A DNA stretch of 48,105 bases from an uncultured Clostridia bacterium (GTDB lineage Bacteria > Bacillota > Clostridia > Oscillospirales > Acutalibacteraceae), in contig CAKZZL010000020.1 of NCBI GenBank assembly GCA_937884995.1, positions 1-48,105 of the forward strand, written 5' to 3'. The notes beneath the pieces are model-generated. The model was not told the DNA's origin. It searched no databases and saw nothing but the letters and a program-made list of their open reading frames with translations. Below are positions 42,818 to 48,105 of the stretch, piece by piece (position 1 is the first letter of the stretch; every line of letters starts with the position of its first letter). Made by a program: the position numbers and the translations under genes.

Positions 42818-44050
42818 ATGGCTAAAAAAGTAATTGTGATCGGAGCAGGTGCTTCCGGCCTTATGGCTGCAGGAAGAGCTGCCGAAAGAGGATATGAGGT
42901 TCTGCTCTTTGACAAGAATGCAAAAGTCGGCAGAAAACTTATGATAACGGGAAAAGGCAGATGCAATTTAACAAATTATTGCACTGACATGTCAGAACTT
43001 ATGGACAACATTCCTCAGAACAACCGTTTTCTTTACAGTGCTTTTTCAAATTTTATGCCTTCCGACATAATGGCGTTTTATGAAAATCTCGGTGTAAAAC
43101 TCAAAGTAGAACGCGGAAACAGAGTTTTTCCAGTAAGTGACAAAGCCTCGGATATAGTTGATGCCTTGAAAAAATACATTGACCTAAATCGTGTTAAATT
43201 TATCAAGTCTGATGTAAAAAAAATTCTTACAAAAGATCAAAAAGCAACCGGAATAATAACAAAAGACGGTGAAAAATATTTAGCCGATGCAGTGGTTCTG
43301 GCAAGCGGCGGGTTGTCTTATCCTTTGACAGGATCAAACGGAGACGGCTATGAGATGGCTAAAAAGCTCGGACATCATATTACAGATTTAAGACCTTCTC
43401 TTATCGGCCTTATTTGCACAGACGGCTGGCTAGGTGATGCTGCGGGTCTCAGTTTAAGAAATATTTCGATAAAAATAACAGATAGAGAGAAAAACAAAAA
43501 AGTATATGAAGATTTCGGCGAACTACTCATAACACATAAAGGAGTCTCAGGTCCCGTTATACTTTCAGCAAGTGCTCACTTAAAAGATATGAAGACCGAT
43601 AAATATGAGATTTCGATTGACTTAAAGCCTGCATTATCCGAAAGCAAACTCGATGACAGACTTTTAAGAGAAATAAATAAAAATGGACAAAAAGAGATTA
43701 AGACAGTAATAGCTTCACTTGTCCCGTCTTCGCTTATAAATGTGATTTTGAAGAAATGCGGACTGAGCGGTAAAGAAAAATGCGCTGTTATCTCAAAAGA
43801 AATCAGAAAAAAGATAGCCTTGAATCTTAAGGATTTCAGGCTGGATGTTAAAGACTTTTGCCCTATAGAAGAAGCCGTCATAACAAGAGGCGGCATAGAC
43901 ATCAAGGAAATAAACCCGAAGACCATGGAGTCCAAGATAGTAAAAGACCTGTATTTTACAGGTGAGATTATAGATGTTGACGGATATACCGGAGGATTCA
44001 ATTTAACTATTGCTTTTGCAACTGGAAATCTTGCCGGAATTAGTATATAA
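42818..44050 (+). CDS. BaiN/HI0933-family FAD-dependent oxidoreductase
   Basis: 410 aa, flavoprotein of the HI0933/YhiN/BaiN group. The N-terminal dinucleotide fold has IGAGASGLMAAGRAAERG, then GRKLMITGKGRCNLTN, ASGGLSYPLTGSNGDGYEMA, and the C-terminal FTGEIIDVDGYTGGFNLTIAFATGNLAG. The substrate of most members is unknown; bile-acid activity is known only for one of them and must not be assumed. AAGG precedes the ATG. It leads the operon with cmk-plsC-ispH/rpsA, a common clostridial order. Confidence 0.92.
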   Translation: MAKKVIVIGAGASGLMAAGRAAERGYEVLLFDKNAKVGRKLMITGKGRCNLTNYCTDMSELMDNIPQNNRFLYSAFSNFMPSDIMAFYENLGVKLKVERGNRVFPVSDKASDIVDALKKYIDLNRVKFIKSDVKKILTKDQKATGIITKDGEKYLADAVVLASGGLSYPLTGSNGDGYEMAKKLGHHITDLRPSLIGLICTDGWLGDAAGLSLRNISIKITDREKNKKVYEDFGELLITHKGVSGPVILSASAHLKDMKTDKYEISIDLKPALSESKLDDRLLREINKNGQKEIKTVIASLVPSSLINVILKKCGLSGKEKCAVISKEIRKKIALNLKDFRLDVKDFCPIEEAVITRGGIDIKEINPKTMESKIVKDLYFTGEIIDVDGYTGGFNLTIAFATGNLAGISI

Positions 44051-44062
44051 GGAGTTCTTTCT

Positions 44063-44731
44063 ATGATTAATGTAGCAATTGACGGCCCTGCAGGAGCAGG
44101 CAAAAGCACTATTGCAAGGAGTGTTGCAAAGCAGCTCGGATATATATATGTGGATACCGGTGCTTTATACAGAGCAGTCGGTGTATATAACTTAAGAAAC
44201 AATGTTGATACCAAGGACGAAAAGGCAGTTGCTGCAACATTAGCGGATATTAATGTCGAACTTAAGTTTATAGACGGAGAACAGCATGTAATCTTAAACG
44301 GCGATGATGTTTCTCAGGAAATCAGACAACCTGAGGCTTCAATGGCTGCATCAAACGTCTCAGCAATACCTGCTGTCCGCACTTTCCTTTTTGACTTACA
44401 AAGAGAAATTGCATCTAAGAATAACTGCCTTATGGACGGCAGAGATATAGGCACAGTAGTATTGCCGAATGCAGATGTTAAAATCTTCCTTACCGCCGAC
44501 CCGGAAGAAAGAGCAAGAAGAAGATTTTTAGAACTTCAGGCAAAAGGAGACCCGTCAACATATGAAGAGGTTCTAGCTGATTTAAAGGTAAGAGATTATC
44601 AGGATTCACATCGTGAAGTTGCACCTTTGAAACCTGCAGAGGATTCAATTTTAATCAATACCACGGGAAATGAACTTGAAGAATCAATTCAGATAATATG
44701 TGATACCATCAAGGAGAAAATAAATGGCTAA
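44063..44731 (+). CDS. cmk: Cytidylate kinase
   Basis: 222 aa, normal. It phosphorylates CMP and dCMP. P-loop DGPAGAGKST at residues 7-16, YVDTGALYRAVG and MDGRDIGTVVLPNADVKIFLTA follow. AAGGAG before the ATG. The last eight bases overlap plsC. Confidence 0.97.
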   Translation: MINVAIDGPAGAGKSTIARSVAKQLGYIYVDTGALYRAVGVYNLRNNVDTKDEKAVAATLADINVELKFIDGEQHVILNGDDVSQEIRQPEASMAASNVSAIPAVRTFLFDLQREIASKNNCLMDGRDIGTVVLPNADVKIFLTADPEERARRRFLELQAKGDPSTYEEVLADLKVRDYQDSHREVAPLKPAEDSILINTTGNELEESIQIICDTIKEKING

Positions 44732-45350
44732 GGATTTTGATTTTTCCGATTTTAAAAATTACAATATGATGAATGTAATCCGTCCGCTTTGCAATGCAAT
44801 CGGCAAGGTTAAATACAAGGTTGAGATTATAGGAAGCGAAAACCTTGACAGACCCGGCGGATATATAATTGCATCAAACCATGTAAGTGCGCTGGATCCT
44901 ATGTTTATAGGCATGTCATCAAAGAGACTTTTCCACTATATAGCAAAGAAAGAACTCTTTGAAAACCCTGTAATGAATGTTGCAATGAAACATATGAATG
45001 CTTTTCCTGTTATTCGCGGAGTAGGCGATATGAAAGCAGTTAATTATGCTATAGAGCTTGTTAAAAGGGGAGAAGTTTTAGTTATTTTCCCTGAAGGTAC
45101 ACGCTCACCGGACGGCTCACCTAAAGAAGCAAAATCAGGTGTGGCATATATTGCAAGAACTACTGAATCGGATGTGGTTCCATGTGCTATCCACATAGAT
45201 AAAGAGACATCAAAAGCCATTGTTAAATTCGGCAAAGCCATTAAGTATGCAGAACTCGGCATGACTGTCGGTGGCAGATCTAAGGAAAACAAACAGGCGG
45301 CCGCATATATTATGGATGAAATCAAAAAACTCTGGGAGGAGTGCGAATGA
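44724..45350 (+). CDS. plsC: 1-acyl-sn-glycerol-3-phosphate acyltransferase
   Basis: 208 aa. The acyltransferase motifs NHVSALDP (catalytic His and Asp) and FPEGTRSPDG are present, with VIRGVGDMKA between. Makes phosphatidic acid at the membrane. AAGGAG lies inside cmk; its stop overlaps the ispH start (ATGA). Confidence 0.94.
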   Translation: MAKDFDFSDFKNYNMMNVIRPLCNAIGKVKYKVEIIGSENLDRPGGYIIASNHVSALDPMFIGMSSKRLFHYIAKKELFENPVMNVAMKHMNAFPVIRGVGDMKAVNYAIELVKRGEVLVIFPEGTRSPDGSPKEAKSGVAYIARTTESDVVPCAIHIDKETSKAIVKFGKAIKYAELGMTVGGRSKENKQAAAYIMDEIKKLWEECE

Positions 45351-47638
45351 AAATCACACTCGCAAAAACTGCCGGCTTTTGTTTCGGGGTTGACCGTGCG
45401 GTTAAAACCCTTTCAGATTTATGCGAAAAAAACGATAAAGTAGTGACACTTGGCCCGATTATTCATAATCCTCAGGTTGTTGAGTATTTTAAAAATAAAG
45501 GTGTCAGCATAGCTGAATCTGTGTCAGATTGTGATAAGGATTCAGTTATCGTTTTGAGAACACATGGCGTTACAAAAGATGTAATTGACTATTGTGAAGA
45601 AAACTCCCTTAAATATATTGATGCAACATGTCCTTTTGTAAAAAAGATTCATAAAATCGTTACGGAGAACACTGATAAGGATATTCCTTTGCTTATTGCG
45701 GGTGATGAAAATCATCCTGAAGTTATAGGAATAAAAAGCAGGGCAAGAGGCAAATCATATGTTTTTTCCAGCGAAGAAGGACTGAGAAAAATACTTTCGG
45801 AAATTGAGAAAGAAAATTGCCCGAGAATTGTTGTTGTATCACAGACAACATTCAGCTTAAATGAATGGAAAAAATATGAAAAAATTGTCAAATTACTATA
45901 TACAAATGCATTAATTTTTGATACAATATGTAATGCGACCGAAGAAAGACAGGCAGAGGCGCTGAAATTATCCAAAGAAAATGATCTTATGATAATTATC
46001 GGCGGTAAAACAAGTTCAAATACAGCTAAATTAAAATCTGTATGCGAAGCTAACTGCCCGACTTTTCTGATTGAAACCGCAAAAGAACTTGAGGACATAG
46101 ACTTTTCCGGAATCAAATCAGTAGGCGTTACTGCCGGGGCCTCAACCCCAGACAGTATAATTAAGGAGGTTATACACAATATGTCCGAAGAAAAAAACAT
46201 TAACGAGATCTCAGAAATCGAAGAAGTTGAAAAACCGAAAACCGAATTCGAAATTATGATGGAAGAAAATCTTGATAACATGAATACTGCGAAAAACGTA
46301 GTAGGTACTGTTAGCGGTTTCACAAATACCGAAATTCAAGTTGACATTCCAGGAAAGAAACAGGCAGGATTTGTTCCTTTTGATGAATACAGCGATGATC
46401 CATCTGCAGATCCTAAGGCTGAACTTAAAATCGGCGACGAAATTAAGCTTGTTATCATCAAACAAAATGACGAAGAAGGAACAGTTAAACTTTCCAAGAA
46501 ACTTGCTGACAGATATAAAATCTGGGATGAAATCGAAGCAGGCGATACAATATACAAAGGAACAGTTACAGGTATCGTTACAAATAAAGAAGGAGCTCAA
46601 AGAGGACTTTATGTACGCAGTGGTAATTTACCAAGAGTATTTATTCCTGCATCACATGCAAAAGTTCGTAAGGGCGACAGTCTTGACGACTTTATCAAAA
46701 AAGAAGTTGAATTCAAGATTATAGAAGTTAAAAAAGAGAGAAGAAGTATTGTTGGTTCAATTCGTCTTGTAGGCGATGCTAAAAAGCGTGAAATTGAGGA
46801 TGCTTTCTGGGCTAACGTTAACGAAGGCGATGCATTTACAGGTACAGTCAGAAATCTGACAAAGTATGGTGCATTCATTGACCTCGGCGGCGTAGATGGT
46901 ATGATTCATGTTTCTGAACTTGCGTGGACAAGAATCAAAGATCCTTCAGAAGTTGTCAATGTCGGAGACACAGTTGATGTTACAATCAAGGCTCTTGACA
47001 GAGAAAAGAGAAAGATATCATTAGGATATAAGAAGGCTGAAGACAATCCTTGGGAAATCATCAAACGTGATTATCCTGTTGGCTCAGTTATTGAAGTAAC
47101 TATTGTTTCTTTGACTTCTTTCGGCGCATTTGCTGAAATTATTCCGGGCATTCAGGGCCTTATCCATATTTCTCAAATAGCTTATGAACATATAGGAACA
47201 CCAGGTGAAAAGCTCAAAGTCGGTCAGAAAGTAGAAGCTAAAATTATAGGCATTGATTTTGATAAGAATCGTGTAAGTCTTTCAATTAAAGCATTACTCG
47301 AACCACCGGTTATTGACGTAAATGAAGAAACTGCTCCTGCAGAGGAATCACCTGCAGAGGAATCACCTGCAGAGGAAGCACCTGCAGAGGAAGCACCTGC
47401 AGAGGAAGCACCTGCAGAGGAAGCACCTGTTGAAGAAGCTGTTCCTGCAGAGGAAGCACCTGCTGAAGAAACTGCTCCTGCAGAAGAAGCACCTGCTGAA
47501 GAAACTGCTCCTGCAGAGGAAGCACCTGCTGAAGAAACTGCTCCTGCAGAGGAAGCACCTGTTGAAGAAGCTGCTCCTGCAGAAGAAGCACCTGCCGAGA
47601 AAGTTACTCCTGCAGAAGAGACACCAGCAGAGGAATAA
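45347..47638 (+). CDS. ispH: IspH-ribosomal protein S1 fusion
   Basis: 763 aa. Residues 1-~275 are IspH (HMBPP reductase, last step of the MEP isoprenoid pathway) with the three Fe-S cysteines in AGFCFGV, DATCPFV and DTICNAT. Four S1 RNA-binding repeats follow at about 313-386, 402-469, 493-560 and 578-647, the third and fourth being the most canonical. The tail ~665-763 is a repeat of Pro-Ala-Glu-Glu-Ala type. The ATG at 45347 follows GGGAGGAG; the GTG at 45341 lies at its edge. IspH-S1 fusions are known in Clostridia. An internal Shine-Dalgarno and in-frame ATG (46181) mark the junction. Confidence 0.96.
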   Translation: MKITLAKTAGFCFGVDRAVKTLSDLCEKNDKVVTLGPIIHNPQVVEYFKNKGVSIAESVSDCDKDSVIVLRTHGVTKDVIDYCEENSLKYIDATCPFVKKIHKIVTENTDKDIPLLIAGDENHPEVIGIKSRARGKSYVFSSEEGLRKILSEIEKENCPRIVVVSQTTFSLNEWKKYEKIVKLLYTNALIFDTICNATEERQAEALKLSKENDLMIIIGGKTSSNTAKLKSVCEANCPTFLIETAKELEDIDFSGIKSVGVTAGASTPDSIIKEVIHNMSEEKNINEISEIEEVEKPKTEFEIMMEENLDNMNTAKNVVGTVSGFTNTEIQVDIPGKKQAGFVPFDEYSDDPSADPKAELKIGDEIKLVIIKQNDEEGTVKLSKKLADRYKIWDEIEAGDTIYKGTVTGIVTNKEGAQRGLYVRSGNLPRVFIPASHAKVRKGDSLDDFIKKEVEFKIIEVKKERRSIVGSIRLVGDAKKREIEDAFWANVNEGDAFTGTVRNLTKYGAFIDLGGVDGMIHVSELAWTRIKDPSEVVNVGDTVDVTIKALDREKRKISLGYKKAEDNPWEIIKRDYPVGSVIEVTIVSLTSFGAFAEIIPGIQGLIHISQIAYEHIGTPGEKLKVGQKVEAKIIGIDFDKNRVSLSIKALLEPPVIDVNEETAPAEESPAEESPAEEAPAEEAPAEEAPAEEAPVEEAVPAEEAPAEETAPAEEAPAEETAPAEEAPAEETAPAEEAPVEEAAPAEEAPAEKVTPAEETPAEE
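46163..46183 (+). promoter_or_regulatory. Internal ribosome binding site and start for a stand-alone S1 protein
   Basis: AAGGAGG (46163-46169) lies 11 bases before an in-frame ATG (46181-46183) that begins MSEEKNINE, exactly in the linker between the IspH and S1 parts. Translation from there would give a 485-aa four-repeat S1 protein (46181-47638). It is an inference from sequence only. Confidence 0.6.
47334..47636 (+). repeat. 15-base tandem repeat coding for (PAEEA)n tail
   Basis: Imperfect tandem copies of CCTGCAGAGGAAGCA and close variants (with GTTGAAGAA, ACTGCT units inserted) encode a Pro-Ala-Glu-Glu-rich C-terminal tail of the S1 part. The first few copies are near-identical, which suggests recent expansion. 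Confidence 0.9.
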
Positions 47639-47668
47639 TAATTGGCATAGGCCATAGTTTAAAGTTTT

Positions 47669-47703
47669 AGGTCAGATGATGCCGAATTCATCTGACCTTT
47701 TTT
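47669..47703 (+). terminator. Terminator of the ispH-rpsA operon
   Basis: AGGTCAGATGA (47669-47679) pairs perfectly with TCATCTGACCT (47688-47698), followed by a T-run. Confidence 0.92.
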
Positions 47704-47721
47704 ATACGAGGTGTTATATAT

Positions 47722-48105
47722 ATGAAAAAAGCTCTGGTTTTCAGTTTTTCTTTAGCAACTGCTGCAGGCGCTGGACTTGCATATCTTAAGAAAAAAGATA
47801 TATGTCCAAGATGTGAAATTAAGAAAAAAATTAATGAATTACAACTAAATTATGTCAATGACAAGCCATATGATAACGGAATTTGTTTGACACCTCCTAT
47901 GGGCTGGTCCAGCTGGAATACATTTACGAACAAAATAGATGAGAAAATGATTATTGAAATGGCATCTGCCATAAAGAAATCAGGACTCGCAGATCTTGGA
48001 TATATATACGTAAATATCGATGACTGCTGGGAATCGTCTATGAGAGATGAAAACGGTTGTCTTCAAGGAGATTTAACCAAATTCCCGCATGGTATAAGAT
48101 ATGTC
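47722..48105 (+). CDS. GH27-family glycosidase, alpha-galactosidase-like (partial, 3' end outside)
   Basis: The first 128 codons of a gene cut by the window end. Residues 1-21 are hydrophobic (KALVFSFSLATAAGAGLAY), a signal or membrane anchor, then a charged segment with a CPRC pair (residues 28-31). From ~57 the GH27 start is clear: TPPMGWSSWNTF, and YIYVNIDDCWESSMRD, GDLTKFPHGI. Alpha-galactosidase is the commonest activity of this family; other GH27 activities exist. GAGG lies ~10 bases before the ATG at 47722. The terminator just upstream separates it from ispH, so it should have its own promoter, which I do not see. Confidence 0.88.
   Translation, partial: MKKALVFSFSLATAAGAGLAYLKKKDICPRCEIKKKINELQLNYVNDKPYDNGICLTPPMGWSSWNTFTNKIDEKMIIEMASAIKKSGLADLGYIYVNIDDCWESSMRDENGCLQGDLTKFPHGIRYV

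Noticed and set aside
43576..44214. A 212-aa minus-strand frame over the flavoprotein/cmk boundary
   Set aside because: Antisense to two well-supported genes; composition typical of a shadow frame.
47224..47655. A minus-strand open frame rich in Ser-Ala-Gly repeats
   Set aside because: It is the complement of the PAEE-coding repeat and has no ribosome binding site.

Overview
The window looks like chromosomal core DNA from a low-GC, anaerobic Firmicute of the class Clostridia. The evidence is the AT-rich codon use, the AGGAGG-type ribosome binding sites, the order miaB-ylbF-mutS-mutL-miaA and sepF-divIVA-lspA-rluD, an IspH-S1 fusion behind cmk-plsC, a Na+-pumping decarboxylase and acetate kinase. 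The sequence alone does not fix a genus. No prophage, insertion sequence, CRISPR array or resistance island was seen.

Left part (1-4.9 kb): the 3' end of a 23S rRNA with no 5S gene behind it, then gdhA on the minus strand. A plus-strand group tsaE-tsaB-rpiB-upp follows (tRNA t6A formation, pentose isomerisation, uracil salvage), and a small SCP2-type lipid-binding protein converges on upp.

Central plus-strand block (4.9-23.7 kb): an alpha/beta hydrolase, tRNA modification and mismatch repair (miaB, ylbF, mutS, mutL, miaA), then an HlyD-like envelope protein and a cell-division/envelope set (yggS, sepF, divIVA, lspA, rluD). After these come a HAD phosphatase, a two-gene transketolase, metF, and three poorly characterised genes (DUF5685, a J-like/TPR protein with a Cys tail, a membrane protein). 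A tRNA-Leu(CAA) with its own promoter and terminator closes the block.

Accessory and metabolic part (24-41.5 kb): a membrane-embedded M28 peptidase with a GPH-type symporter; a minus-strand oadA-oadG-biotin carrier-oadB operon for a Na+-translocating decarboxylase; a PH-like membrane protein convergent with a small operon in which a membrane protein gene is split by a frameshift at an (AT)5 tract; an unknown propeller-like protein and DUF1292; a probable 6S RNA; then GDPD-GH20-Na/Pi-thyA-folA, and ackA on the minus strand. ackA and tmcAL diverge from overlapping promoters.

Right end (41.5-48.1 kb): tmcAL, a BaiN-like flavoprotein, cmk, plsC and an ispH-rpsA fusion with an internal ribosome binding site at the domain junction and a (PAEEA)n tail. 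The window ends inside a GH27 glycosidase gene. The most notable observations are the internal S1 start in the ispH fusion, the dinucleotide-repeat frameshift, the Asp-rich DUF5685 / Cys-tailed J-like cluster, the Cys/His tail on YlbF, the large extracellular insertion in the symporter, and the probable 6S RNA.
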